Shown here: positions 1-9,005 of the stretch, piece by piece
Numbering within the stretch: position 1 is the stretch's first letter
Layout of the letters: each line of letters begins with the position of its first letter
NCBI RefSeq assembly: GCF_014695585.1
Contig: NZ_JACJON010000060.1
Span: forward strand, 1-64,000
Length of the DNA: 64,000 nt
Reading direction: 5' to 3'
Origin: Microcoleus sp. FACHB-831
GTDB taxonomy: Bacteria; Cyanobacteriota; Cyanobacteriia; Cyanobacteriales; FACHB-T130
Program-made: the position numbers and the translations under genes
Notes under the pieces: model-generated
What the model saw: the letters and a program-made list of their open reading frames with translations, nothing else
Told to the model about the DNA's origin: nothing
Database searches by the model: none

Positions 1-102
1 GTTGCTGTGGAAGAAATTCTTGCCCAACTTAGCCAAACAGTAATTGCTTCGGTGACGGGATGGGATTTTATTCTGGAAGCTTTATCTGTATCAGGAATTT
101 AG
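1..102 (+). CDS. C-terminal end of an unidentified protein (cut by window start)
   Basis: The first base opens a reading frame that runs for 33 codons to TAG at 100-102. It encodes an acidic, hydrophobic stretch beginning VAVEEILAQLSQTV. The start lies outside the window. Too little is visible to identify a family. It converges with the minus-strand gene cluster at 118-2526. Confidence 0.45.
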   Translation, partial: VAVEEILAQLSQTVIASVTGWDFILEALSVSGI

Positions 103-117
103 TGAAATGGTATTAAT

Positions 118-246
118 TTACCTGATTTTGGGCTTAACCGAGAAGTATTGACCTAACCCCACCATCCCGGGAATCACCATCCAGCAGACCACCATAGCGC
201 CAGCAGCAACGCCAGCAAGCCATGAAGCGGCATTTCCTAAATTCAT
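118..246 (-). CDS. Small membrane protein of 42 residues
   Basis: A short frame beginning MNLGNAASWLAG, with one hydrophobic segment over about residues 6-33 and a basic tail ending KPKIR, so probably a single-span membrane peptide. The ATG at 246 is preceded by a clear Shine-Dalgarno (AAGGAG) lying inside the 3' end of the ATPase gene. That gene ends at 251, so the two are probably translated from one message. A longer reading of the same frame starts upstream at 348 but would overlap the ATPase gene heavily, so the SD-preceded start is preferred. I do not recognise a family. Small hydrophobic partners next to VirD4/FtsK-type ATPases are common in conjugative or plasmid modules, which is inference here. 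Confidence 0.6.
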   Translation of the reverse strand: MNLGNAASWLAGVAAGAMVVCWMVIPGMVGLGQYFSVKPKIR

Positions 247-250
247 AAAG

Positions 251-1684
251 TCACTCTCCTTTGGGTTTGGATTTCTCCAGCGCAGTTGACCACGCTGGTT
301 TGACGAATCTGAGGTAACGAGTATCGTCAGAGCGCACTCGTACCCCAAACTTGGGGGCTATTTCTGACTTGACCGGGGATTTAATCTCACCCTGCGTGTA
401 TCGATGCGCCAAGTCTTGTAGCCAAGCTTGTGTTTCTTGCGTGTAGACAGATACCCACCAAGTAGCATCTGGGTCGGTGGGACTTTCGACAATAAATCTG
501 GTATTTTTTATTTCTGAAAGGTCTGGAACAATAGAAACCACCGGGTCGGCGAATTCTAGTTGCACAATGGCTGCTCTATAACCTCGGTTGATAATTTGTC
601 GCGCTCGCTCAATTAGTGCGTCTGTATCGTTAGCTTTGAGTTTGCTAACTTCGTTGCGTTTAATGCTTTTCCTAATTACGAGAGCGATCGCCATTTGTGA
701 CCGCAACGCTTCCGATATCGATGTCTCTCCCACCGCTAGGGATTGTCCGCACAGCAAAATTTTCATCCCATAGCCCGCACCCATCTTCAGCAGCCTGCGG
801 ATTCCTGCAATAAATTCCCCATCCTTACCGCCCAGTTCATCAGCGGTGACATCCAGTTCATCGACAATCAACAAGCGAGGTTGAAAGTCTTCTGTAACTC
901 GCTTTCCTGCTGTAGCCGCATCTTTGCAAACTTGGCGACGGCGTTCTAATTCCTCAACTTCAGCAGCAACAGCGGCACTGATTTCTGCAAAGTCAGAGCG
1001 AATATAAGTAGGGGGAATACCTAACCAGTCGCTCAATTCTCCTGTATTGGTGGGCTTTCCATAGTTGATGTCGCAGATGGTGATAATTCCATCTGGGTTC
1101 GACTCAAAGAAGACAATTAAAAGCTTGCAGACTAAGTAGGACTTGCCAGCGCGTGTCTCTCCAACTACCCAGTTATGGGGTGCGGCGAGGAAGCGTTTGA
1201 ACCAAGTCTTTTCAGCTTTAAGTTGTGCAATTGCATCTTTGATAGGAACAGGTGCTGTCCGCAAGTAGACTAGGCGTGCTGTCTTTTTGCCACTAAGCAA
1301 CGCCCAACTTAAAGCTGTACCGATACCATCGCTCAATAGTTGATTAGTGTGGGCAGTAATAACCTGAATCGTTTCTGGAATGTCATCAGGTAAGGTTTCA
1401 ATGTTGAGTAAGGTTTCATCCCCTACTTTCACTACCGCTAGACTCCCAGCACCAATCAAACACAAAGTCATGCCACCGAGATAAAACCAACGATGTTGTG
1501 TAGGTATCTGCCAGCGTTCAACGGCATACCCAGCACCGCCTTGTTGCAGCAGCACTGGCTTAAACCCGGCTACGAGTTCCGTACTCTGCATAGAAGCGAG
1601 CCATAGAGCAGCAGCACCCAGCAGCACGCCAGCACCCGTTACGCCGATATGCCTGGGTTTAAGGGTTGGTAGGAAGCGTTTCAC
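251..1684 (-). CDS. FtsK/VirD4-like membrane-anchored P-loop ATPase
   Basis: 477 residues starting at GTG (1682-1684), with a strong GAAGGAGG Shine-Dalgarno just upstream. Two hydrophobic segments near residues 13-31 and 67-86 should anchor the N-terminus in the membrane. The cytosolic part carries Walker A GETRAGKS at 175-182 and Walker B LLIVDELD at 271-278, followed by a CGQS sensor-like segment near 312. This is the architecture of FtsK/TraG/VirD4-type DNA-pumping or coupling ATPases, although it is shorter than chromosomal FtsK and has no visible gamma domain. It overlaps by 26 bases the frameshifted membrane gene at 1659-2526 and is followed within 5 bases by the small membrane protein. 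A role in plasmid or integrative-element DNA transfer is inferred from domain type and from the adjacent mobile-element cluster. Confidence 0.7.
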   Translation of the reverse strand: MKRFLPTLKPRHIGVTGAGVLLGAAALWLASMQSTELVAGFKPVLLQQGGAGYAVERWQIPTQHRWFYLGGMTLCLIGAGSLAVVKVGDETLLNIETLPDDIPETIQVITAHTNQLLSDGIGTALSWALLSGKKTARLVYLRTAPVPIKDAIAQLKAEKTWFKRFLAAPHNWVVGETRAGKSYLVCKLLIVFFESNPDGIITICDINYGKPTNTGELSDWLGIPPTYIRSDFAEISAAVAAEVEELERRRQVCKDAATAGKRVTEDFQPRLLIVDELDVTADELGGKDGEFIAGIRRLLKMGAGYGMKILLCGQSLAVGETSISEALRSQMAIALVIRKSIKRNEVSKLKANDTDALIERARQIINRGYRAAIVQLEFADPVVSIVPDLSEIKNTRFIVESPTDPDATWWVSVYTQETQAWLQDLAHRYTQGEIKSPVKSEIAPKFGVRVRSDDTRYLRFVKPAWSTALEKSKPKGE

Positions 1685-2526
1685 CTTCCCCCTCCTTCGG
1701 CTGTTGTTGCTGATTGCGTAGTATCTGTTCGTACTCAGCGCTTCTCACCAATTCGCTCATGGAGGAGAGTTCAATTAGATTTTTGGTCAGAACAGCAGGA
1801 GCAATTCGGCTGCGAAGAGGTGCTGCATTGGGGTCAGAATAAACGGCTTGTAGTGCGTCCAAGACAGCTTTGGCATCCCCAACTAAGGCTCTCGCGTCGG
1901 CAATTTGGGCAGGGGTTCCTGTCCATTCCCCACCACTACCGACTACGCGACGCAGGGTGGCAATTTGTCGATTTAGTTCTCTAAGTAAGCTGATTTCTAC
2001 TGGAGTCCCATTTTTCTTGACTTGGGCATAAGCTTTATCTAATAAGTAGTCGCGACGGCTGTTGTCGATGGCTTGTTGTTGTTTGGAAACCTCAGTTAGC
2101 GATTTGTCTAATGCATCGTTACGAGCAGCGATCGCTGAATCAATTTGAATGGGTAATGGTTCGGTCGGACTGAGTGCGGGTGTAGGACTGGCGCTAGCGT
2201 TAGGGTCTGGTGCGTTCTGAAGGACTAATCCTTTCCCTGTAGGGCGGATTCATCCATAAACTTGTCCCAATCCCCAACAGGGTCACAGCAGCAATTAGCA
2301 CGGATAACCGATAGCGATTAACAATTTTGGGGGAAACCGCTTTTTGGTCGGGTTTCTTTAACCACTGTTCGGGTAGGTTTTCATACTCTGGTATAGGGTC
2401 CCACATCTGCCCGTTCCATTCGCATATCTGTCCCCCTATCCGAGCAATATCTCCTGTTGAGGGGGTGGGAGAGGCGTTGCTGCTTGTGTCTTTTGGCGAT
2501 TCGGTGGGGTTGCTTTCAACTACCAT
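1659..2526 (-). pseudogene. Frameshifted membrane protein gene upstream of the FtsK-like ATPase
   Basis: The first part (2526 down to a stop near 2200) encodes an N-terminal Pro/Ser/Thr-rich region, a WNGQMWDPIPEYE patch and a membrane helix near residues 75-93. The second part is in another frame. It is open from just below a stop at 2250-2252 down to 1659, and encodes a Pro-rich linker followed by a helical region. That second frame has no usable start before a TTG at 1862. The whole span is 868 bases, one more than a multiple of three, so one extra base near 2225-2250 would explain the break and restore about 288 residues. It could be a real mutation, a sequencing error or a +1 recoding site; I see no canonical slippery motif in the right phase. 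The end overlaps the ATPase start by 26 bases, as in an operon. Confidence 0.55.
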
Positions 2527-2584
2527 TTTTTTGATGTGGCGAATTGCTGCGGCTGGTAGTTGCTTATAGAACCCATTTGAGATC

Positions 2585-3160
2585 TCAGGAATTGGCTGCT
2601 AGCCGCTTAAGCATTAGCCTAACAAAGCAGAGGTTAATCTTAGTTGTTGCATGAGATAGAGTTCGCTCAAAGTTCTTGACTAGACTTTTACAACGCTCCA
2701 TCCCGCGCATTGGAGCGTTCTATCACCCATCGAGCCACCACTGGCACAAATCCAGATTTGCCTTGCGCTGCCTTCTGTTGTTTCGAGGGCTTTGTCGAAA
2801 ACTCAAACCTGATTTTCGTCATGATCTGAGGATAAACCTTCTGCAATGCTTCAATCAAATAGTCAATGTGATAGCCGCGATCTAGCAGGATGGTAATTTT
2901 GGGAATATTGACGGGTTTTGATTGGAAATAATCAATGTTGAGCGTCAGCATCTCAAGCAATCCCGCATCATCTGAAACATTGGCTTTTGTGCAGTGAGTG
3001 AAGAAGGGAAACCCAAGCGTATCAACGGCTAGATGCCTTTTAATCCCATTGGTTGCTTTGTAGAAACAAAACCCCTTCGAGTCCACGCTCGTATTGCAAG
3101 TATTTTTCACAGCTTGGGAGTCAATGATGATTAACGTTGTCCACTTGGGCTTTTTTTACC
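2585..3160 (-). pseudogene. IS5-family transposase remnant (C-terminal part)
   Basis: The frame from about 3150 to 2688 encodes IIIDSQAVKNT, a LAVDTLGFPFFTHCTKANVSD segment split over positions 3040-2980, LLDRGYH and WVIERSNA. These are the DDE catalytic core of IS5-family transposases (first Asp in IIDSQ, second Asp in LLDRGY, Glu in WVIER). A frameshift near 2700 separates the last part, which in the neighbouring frame reads MERCKSLVKNFE and continues to a stop at 2585-2587. The N-terminal third is missing, so the copy is dead. Upstream it joins sequence that may belong to the TnsB-like gene interrupted at 3180. I could not find clear terminal inverted repeats for this remnant. Confidence 0.75.
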
Positions 3161-3179
3161 TGCTCACGCACTTGTTCAT

Positions 3180-4071
3180 GAACCTATCCCACTAATACCA
3201 AATTATGGTAATCTAATTTTGAGTGGAGTGGGGTGTATTAGTTGATGGCGGGACGTTTTGAGGGATTAAGTGACCTTGAATGGAAGTTATTTGAGGATAT
3301 ATTTCCTTATGAGGTATCCAAGCGTGGTAAGGGAATGCCTCATGCACCATATCGTCATGTATTAAATAGTCTATTGTACATTCTGATTACTGGATGTCGA
3401 TGGTGTGATATACCACGTGGACAAATCTGGGCATCAAAAAGCTCGTTGCACCGATGGTTAAAGCAATGGCGTACTGATGGGACATTTGAACATTTACAAG
3501 CGCGTATATTAGCGATCGCAGACGAAAAAGGACTCATAAACTGGCAGTTTGGAGCGGTTGATGGGTCTTTTTCCCCCTGGGAAAGGCGGGGGTGAAGAAG
3601 TTGCTTATGGTGGCAAAGGAAAGGGTATTTTAATACACACGCTTACAGAGGGGAATGGAATGCCTCTTTCTAATTCTACGACTCCAGCCAATGGTAACGA
3701 GAGATAGCAGGTACTACCTCTGTTAGATAAGGTAAAACTAAAAACTTTAAAGCGCGGTAGACCACGCAAACGGCTCAAGGTACTGGCTGCTGATAAAGGT
3801 TACGACTCCAAACAACAACGTGCCAATTTACGTAAACGGGGCATTCGACCTCAAATACCAAAACGAGCTTGGAAAACAAAGAAAAACAGAGGCAGACCCA
3901 TCAAAATTTCTGCTCCAAGATTTCAGCAAGAGCGTTGTTTTGCTTGGTATCAAAGGAAATATCGTCGTTTGGTTGTCCGCTGGGAACGACGTAAAGTATA
4001 TTTTGATGCATTTCTTGACCTTGCTACTATACATATTTGGATTCTTTGAATCCTATTAGTGGGATAGGTTC
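3180..4071 (+). mobile_element. IS5-family insertion sequence with 17-bp perfect inverted termini
   Basis: The segment is bounded by GAACCTATCCCACTAAT at 3180-3196 and its exact reverse complement at 4055-4071, a perfect 17-bp inverted repeat about 890 bp apart. One transposase lies between them on the plus strand. On its right it cuts the TnsB/TniA-like reading frame, and a possible continuation of that frame lies to its left, so it looks like a later insertion into an older transposon. The outermost one or two bases of the repeat may belong to the target rather than to the element. Confidence 0.85.
3245..4049 (+). pseudogene. IS5-family transposase in two frames with an internal stop
   Basis: The first frame (to 3595) begins MAGRFEGLSDLEWKLFEDI and reads GCRWCDIP, HRWLKQW and AVDGSFSP; the Asp in VDGSF is the first catalytic Asp. 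After the run TTTTTCCCCCTGGGAAAGG (from 3570) the homologous reading continues in the +1 frame as GKGGGEEVAYGGKGKG, then ADKGYDS (second Asp) and RWERRK (Glu) to TGA at 4047-4049. Two-frame transposases occur in IS5 subgroups, so the shift alone could be programmed. However, the second frame also has TAG at 3715-3717, in place of a sense codon in the NGNER-QVLPLLD segment, so this copy is probably inactive. ATG at 3245 is preferred to the overlapping TTG at 3242. Confidence 0.8.
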
Positions 4072-4503
4072 TTGGCTGCGATTCATGCGACGGCTATGTT
4101 TATTGCCGTCAGTGTAGGTTTTTTCAATAAAATCTATCCAATACTTGACGCTAGGCTGCCACTGCCTTTTCCCCCGATGCTTACCAGCATCTGAACGCCC
4201 AGCTTTTGCTATGGCTGCTAATCCTTCTTTCTGAGCTTTGGACAACATTCGGGTGATAGTTCGAGGATGCTTCCCTAACTTTTGCGCCCACTGTTTGACA
4301 CGTTCTTGTTTGCTGCCTTCAGCAGCATTGCGGATATCCTCTATCGCTTCCATTTTCAGGAGGATTTCTCTTTGAGTCTGGGCGTCCTCAATCTGCTCAA
4401 TCCAAATAAAATGACCTGGCTGAGTAGCAGCCATTAACTCAGTATTTGGGGTTGGCACATTATGTTCAACTGGCATTCGTCTAACTTTTACCATAAAAGG
4501 CAT
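4071..4503 (-). pseudogene. N-terminal fragment of a TniA/TnsB-type (Mu/Tn7-like) transposase
   Basis: About 140 residues survive, containing an HTH-like region (LGKHPRTITRMLSKAQKEG), the segment AGRSDAGKHRGKRQW and TYTDGNKHSRRMNRSQ. This order (two small helix-turn-helix domains, a G-R-x-D-x-G-K-(H/Y)-R motif and an R-M-(S/N/T) motif before the integrase core) is known from TniA/TnsB proteins of Tn5053-, Tn7- and CRISPR-associated transposons. The DDE core is absent because the IS at 3180-4071 interrupts the frame. A stretch just left of that IS (minus-strand VHEQVREQVKKAQ, 3140-3180) may be the next few residues. No TnsC/TniB, TniQ or Cas12k gene is present, so only a stub of the transposon remains. 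Family call by pattern only. Confidence 0.6.
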
Positions 4504-4642
4504 TTAATTATTTAAGCCTATTCGGGTGATTCTTTCAATAAAAGGCATATATCTATTTAAAAACCCCTGAAGAATAAAAAGCTGTGCCAAGCCGCTTATC
4601 TCCTTATCTATAAGGCTTTTAGCTTCTGACACAGGGAGGCAC

Positions 4643-4674
4643 TAATTCTTTAAAACTGACAAATAATTCTTTAA
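4643..4674. repeat. Two direct repeats with 21-bp period upstream of the TnsB-like gene
   Basis: TAATTCTTTAA occurs at 4643-4653 and 4664-4674, each followed a few bases later by GACA. They lie about 140-170 bp upstream of the TnsB-like start, where Tn7-like elements carry their end with repeated TnsB-binding sites. Interpretation as a transposon end is inference. Confidence 0.45.
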
Positions 4675-4745
4675 TGGACAGTTGGCCGTGGAAAGTGAAA
4701 AGCGCAAAGCGTCTGACGGAAAGCATCTTCAAGAGCAGATGCTTA

Positions 4746-5769
4746 TATAGCGTTTCTCAAATAAATGAGGTACAGTAGCAGGAGTGAGTAAACCAATTAC
4801 AAATGTCTTTAAGGGAGACTTGACTAATAGCATGACTAATCGCTAAATCTAGAGCTTGATAAGTTCTTGGGCCTAAAGAACGAAGCGTGTTTTTGACTTT
4901 CGACCAAAAGTTTTCAATCGGGTTAAAGTCTGGAGAATAAGGAGGTAGATAAATTAATTTGGCTCCAACTTCTTGCAGAGCTTGTTCAAGTTGTTTACCT
5001 TTGTGAATAGTGCTATTATCCCAAACAACAGTTGCTCCATTCCAGAGATTAGGAACAAGTTTTTGTCTGACAAACGCTTCAAAAGTTAAGCCGTCGGTTG
5101 CTCCTAAAATATTGATGGATGCTACAATGCCTTTGAGTGAAATCGCTGCAATCATCGAGACATTTTTACCTCGTTTTTGGGGGCGAGTCCCATAATCTCT
5201 TTGACCTCGCAGCGCCCGAGCATATAATCTGACAAAAGCTAAGTTCACTCCAGCTTCATCCAAAAAAATCAGGTCTTCTACGGGAACATCCCGGATTTTT
5301 GACCAGAAATCTTGTCTAAGCTTTTGCACTCTTTCAGTATCTTTTTCACTGGGGTGTAGAGTTTTTTTTTACTGTTAGTTTAAGTCTTTGACTCATTCGC
5401 CCCATGGTGGCACGACTAATACTAATACCCGTTTTTTCCTCCAGCATCAAACACAGTTCCTGGAGAGTCGCATCATTGTTTTCTTCGATTAAGTCTGCCA
5501 GCACCTGCAAATTGTCTGGAGTTAATTTGAGCTTCACTCCCCCATTGAAAGGTTTTGGTGATAGTTCTCTTGTCTGACGATATTGCTTAAGTAACTTGAC
5601 GATAAAACTGAGAGCTACACCGAAGTGTCGAGCTAATTGACGTTGAGAAATTTTCTCCCTTTCATGAACCTCAACGATCTTTTTCCGTAAATCAATTGAA
5701 TATGCTCTCATCCTAAATTCTTTTACTCAATGTTGGTTATTGTATCTCACTTATGTGAGAAACGCTATA
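4746..5769 (-). mobile_element. IS630-family insertion sequence, copy 1
   Basis: Imperfect 30-bp terminal inverted repeats start TATAGCGTTTCTCA at 4746-4759 and are matched by TGAGAAACGCTATA at 5756-5769. Both ends begin or end in TA, the usual IS630 target. The element is about 1.02 kb and carries two overlapping-frame transposase ORFs joined by a run of nine A (minus strand). It may be intact. Confidence 0.88.
4757..5711 (-). CDS. IS630-family transposase, two frames joined at a poly-A slip site
   Basis: The upstream part (5711-5346, 121 residues) starts MRAYSIDLRKKIVEVHE and is a Tc1/IS630-type HTH region with a repeated winged helix. The downstream part, open to 4757, carries the DDE core: LIFLDEAGVN (first Asp), VVWDNSTIHKG (second Asp) and YLPPYSPDFNPIENFWS (Glu). 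The two are linked by nine A residues on the coding strand (5362-5370 on the given strand). Slippage there gives the joined reading KKTLHPSEKDTERVQKL. Frameshift or transcriptional slippage at an A-run is a known IS630 strategy, so this copy may still be functional. The last residues run into the right inverted repeat. Confidence 0.85.
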
Positions 5770-5832
5770 CTTGGGCACGAAAAGTGGATATTGACATTAA
5801 GGAGGGGCCTCTTGAAGACTATGGGTGGGGTA

Positions 5833-6746
5833 TAGTGATGGACAAAAATTACTCTTCACAGTTGTGAGAGTGTTTCGTCCTATAGCTCTAGCCACTTCAG
5901 TTAGGACACTGCTTGCTGGAGAACGAATTCAATCGCATACCGTAAATTGTCACAATTATGTAACTGGTTGCGAATTCGATGTTTCAACCAAGCCCACCAG
6001 TGTTCAATCCGATTCAGATTGGCGAATAGGGAGGCAAGTAAAGTACCTGACATCCGGCGGATTGAATTAATTGGGCAATCTGACCACCATTCCGGAAAAG
6101 TAGCATTGTCCAGAATTACCCAATCACCCGGATGGAGAACAGGAATTAAGCAGTTGACTAGCCAAGTCTCAAAGACAGTGCGGTTACAAGAGCCTTCAAC
6201 GGTAAAAGGCGCAATCAATTGACTATCCCGGTAGCCAGCAATCATGTTGATTCGACCTTGGCGACGACCAGATTTGAGCGCGTAAAATCGTTCCCCAGCT
6301 TTTGAGTACCCGTAGCTATAATCATCTCGCTCATCCATGCCGGACTCATCAACATATACCAAATGAGGTGCTTTTGGATCTTCTACTTGCCTTAAAAAGG
6401 CTGCTCGTTTGGCTTCATCTCGTTGGCAGTAGCCATAAGTTTTTTTTTACGAGTGAACCCTATCTTCTGCAAGGCTCGTGACATCGTGCGCTGGCTGATC
6501 TGTCCCTCCCATAGTTGTGCCATTTGAGCTTGGGTTTTATCTCCATGCTCTTTCACAAATGCTCTAAATTTTTCCCAATCGGTAATTTTTCCCCGGTTTT
6601 GACACCCTTGTTTCGGCTTTGCCTTGATATCTCCTGTTTCGGCTTTACGTTAACACCACAAGTTAATCGTGTTGCTACTGATATTAAATAGTTGACTTGC
6701 CTCACCTTTTGCCGAAACTCCTTACTATAGGGTTTCGCCATCACTA
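5833..6746 (-). mobile_element. IS630-family insertion sequence, copy 2 (decayed)
   Basis: Short terminal repeats TAGTGATGG (5833-5841) and CCATCACTA (6738-6746), both with terminal TA, bound a decayed IS630-type transposase. The length of about 914 bp fits the family. The inverted repeat match beyond the first nine bases is weak, so the exact limits are tentative. Confidence 0.65.
5901..6744 (-). pseudogene. IS630-family transposase, inactivated
   Basis: The N-terminus (6744) reads MMAKPYSKEFRQKV. After a nine-A run (6440-6448 on the given strand) the DDE part reads LVYVDESGMDERDDYSYGYS and WVILDNATF. The block that should read GGQIAQLIQSAGC...YLPPYSP is in another frame, and the original frame resumes at NLNRIEHWWAWLKHRIRN. 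Two compensating indels have therefore scrambled about 25 residues between the second Asp and the Glu. The HTH part is also broken near 6550-6660. This copy should not encode an active enzyme. Confidence 0.8.
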
Positions 6747-6787
6747 TTACGCCGTAACGAACACCATCAATTTATAACTTATGTCTT

Positions 6788-7518
6788 GGCGTTGCACAGA
6801 AGATGAATGATTTATCAAAATGCAGGCACTTGTCGATGCTTGAGGTAGTAAATCAACAAACGAATTGACGCTTTGAGCATCTCAATGGACTTGGAATAGC
6901 AAAACGTCTTGCGATGCAAGCGTGCCTGCGTAGTGCCGCAAGCGACTGTTTTCTCCCTCAAACCGAGTCATGGCAGTCTTGCTCACCAAATGGTCGCTAT
7001 CGTCAATCAAACACGGATAAACTGGATAGCCATCAGTAATGTACAAGAAGCAACACCAGCCTCTGATTGTCAACCAGAGCAGTCGAAAGGTGGCAAGAGA
7101 GTGATCGCCGACCACCCACTTAAGAATTCCTGGGATTTTGGAATTTACGACAATCCAAACCCAGAGTTTGACTTTTTTGAGCCAACAAACGTCTGTAATT
7201 CATCGACTTGAGACGTTTCGGGAATTTCGTAATCCTCATCCGGCAACACTTGATTGGCTTGTTTCACCCAGTTGATCACGGTATTGTGGTTGACCCCTGT
7301 CACCCGCTCAATTGCCCGGAAGCCCATGCCATTAAGATAGAGTTTCAGGCAGTGTTCTTTGACCACCCAGGGGTAGCCAAGTTGATTGTTGAGTTTCCCG
7401 AAATTGACGACCGCACTGGCGACACAGATAACTTTGGATTCCATTGCGGCGTCCGTTTTTGACCGTTTGGTTTGATTGACAGTAAGAACATGGCATCATA
7501 CCTCTATTGTGCAACCCC
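6788..7518 (-). mobile_element. IS1-family insertion sequence, 731 bp
   Basis: Ends GGCGTTGCACAGA (6788-6800) and, on the other strand, GGGGTTGCACAAT from 7518 inward form the terminal inverted repeats. An exact 8-bp duplication flanks them. Length and duplication size match IS1. The insertion lies within 10 bp of the end of IS630 copy 3. Confidence 0.88.
6882..7514 (-). pseudogene. IS1-family transposase (InsA/InsB), multiply frameshifted
   Basis: The InsA-like zinc-finger part reads [17 protein letters not shown] and [10 protein letters not shown] (7500-7400), then in a second frame ERVTGVNHNTVINWVK (HTH, about 7330-7250). The InsB-like end reads ITDGYPVYPCLIDDSDHLVS and TRFEGENSRLRHY (about 7040-6930), with further frame changes before the expected LARLHRKT end. 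InsA and InsB normally form one protein by -1 frameshifting, but the number of breaks here means the copy is dead. Confidence 0.8.
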
Positions 7519-7525
7519 TATGTCT

Positions 7526-8595
7526 TACAGCAATTTGTGAACAAACCCGCTACATAGAAAGCTATCTAATCGGCTCAAAAAACAGACCACAATGATGAAA
7601 CCAATTGAGAGAATTTTCATGCCTTTATAGCATTAATAGCCATAGTGATTGCAACATCTAGAGCATCGGATGTGCGAGAAGAAGCAGAACGAAGAATTTC
7701 TTTTAACTTTGACCAACATAACTCAATGGGCGATAAATCAGGAGAGTATGGAGGCAAAAACTTAGTTTTAGCTCCAACAGATTCTATGATGGCTTTTGCC
7801 GGATTAGCATAATGTACAGGTAAATTATCCATAACTACAATTGCTCCCATCCACAACTGAGGTAGTAATATTTGCGGACATGAAAACTAAAAAACTAGCC
7901 GTATTCAAACTACCCGCCCAAGTCATAGTGGCAATTAAGCCCTCATCACTCATAGCTCCAATTACAGTGATATTTTTGCCTTTATTACCCGGTCGTTCAT
8001 CATAGACTCTTCCGCCATCAACACAGATGCCATAATGTCTTGTCAGTGCCTTCTTTATACCTGTTTCATCGATGAATATAAGGTTTTTGATATCTATAGT
8101 ATCTACGCCAAGCCGAAATTCATAGCGCAATTCTTTGACTCGTTCTGTACCTTGCTCAGTTGCGACTAAAGTTTTTTTTGCGCTTTAATTTTAAGCGGTT
8201 AAGAGTCCGGGACAAGCTTGATATACTTACTTCTATTCCTTTCTGTTCTTTGATTGCTTCTTGAATTTCTCGCAAATATATATCACTTTGCTCTGTCACC
8301 ATTATCTTTAATAATTCTTGCTCTTTTTCTTTCAGCTTTGAGCGCCGATATCCTCCTTGAGGTCTAGCAGTTATCTCCCCCGTCTCTCGATACCGACGCA
8401 AGAAGTCACGGATGAATGATAAACTAACTTTAAATCGTTTTGCTAAGTCTCTCTGCGTGCCTTCTTTGTTTTGCCACGCACTTAATATCTTCTTTCGTAA
8501 GTCGATTGAATATGCTGCCATTTCTTAATAATTTTCTTTTTTTCCATCTTTCAAGTTTAGGATATTTGTGGCTGGTTTGATCTCAAATTGCTGTA
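7526..8595 (-). mobile_element. IS630-family insertion sequence, copy 3
   Basis: TACAGCAATTTG at 7526-7537 is matched in inverse orientation by CAAATTGCTGTA at 8584-8595. Both ends have TA. The 1.07-kb span contains an IS630 transposase in several frames. Its left end touches the duplication made by the IS1 copy. Confidence 0.8.
7617..8521 (-). pseudogene. IS630-family transposase, frameshifted
   Basis: The HTH part (8521-8156, 121 residues) begins MAAYSIDLRKKILSAWQ and ends at an eight-A run (8172-8179 on the given strand). The DDE part continues in another frame as LIFIDETGIKKALTRHYG. A further one-base break occurs near 7860-7875, after which the frame reads ILLPQLWMGAIVVMDNLPVH and FLPPYSPDLSPIELCWSK to 7617. 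The A-run shift may be programmed, but the second break is not at a slip site, so the gene is probably inactive. It is related to copy 1, with the same SIDLRKKI start. Confidence 0.82.
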
Positions 8596-8660
8596 GTATC
8601 CAATTGATATTCCCAAAATTAGTTTGGTAACATAGAAAGTAACCCTTTTCTTTGTTTGCC

Positions 8661-9002
8661 ATGACGCTGAAAGAATTAGAGCCTCAACTGCTGGCACTCT
8701 CTAACGACGAAAAAGCTCAAGTTGTTCAACTCCTATCCCAAGGTAAAATCACTCTAGGGCGTGGTATTAAAAAAACGCCTGGCGTTTGCGGTGGAAGTGC
8801 TTGTATTGCGGGAACTCGCATCACCGTTTGGGGACTTGTAGAAGCGCGTCGTATTGGCTATAGCGAAGCTGACTTACTGACAAGTTATTCATCACTATCT
8901 GCTACTGATATTGCCAACGCATGGGCATATGCTGAAGCTTTTCCCGACGAAATTGAAACAGAAATTCGGGAAAACGATGAAGTGATGCATGAGGATTTGT
9001 AG
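8661..9002 (+). CDS. DUF433-type antitoxin
   Basis: 113 residues from ATG at 8661 (an in-frame TTG at 8652 is less likely). The N-terminal 35 residues are helical, followed by the DUF433 core with PGVCGGSACIAGTRITVWGL and a W-x-Y-A segment near the end. DUF433 proteins fold as HTH-like antitoxins that pair with DUF5615 PIN-like proteins. The partner starts 4 bases downstream, so the two form one operon. The protein probably neutralises the partner and may repress its own promoter. Confidence 0.85.
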   Translation: MTLKELEPQLLALSNDEKAQVVQLLSQGKITLGRGIKKTPGVCGGSACIAGTRITVWGLVEARRIGYSEADLLTSYSSLSATDIANAWAYAEAFPDEIETEIRENDEVMHEDL

Positions 9003-9005
9003 CTC

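Larger units (their letters stand above)
6780..7526. repeat. 8-bp target-site duplication flanking the IS1-family element
   Basis: TATGTCTT occurs at 6780-6787 and again at 7519-7526, directly against the outer ends of the IS1-like inverted repeats. An 8- to 9-bp duplication is typical of IS1. Confidence 0.85.

Noticed and set aside
4071-4503. An intact CRISPR-associated transposon
   Set aside because: Only a transposase stub is present; no TnsC, TniQ, Cas12k or array in the window.
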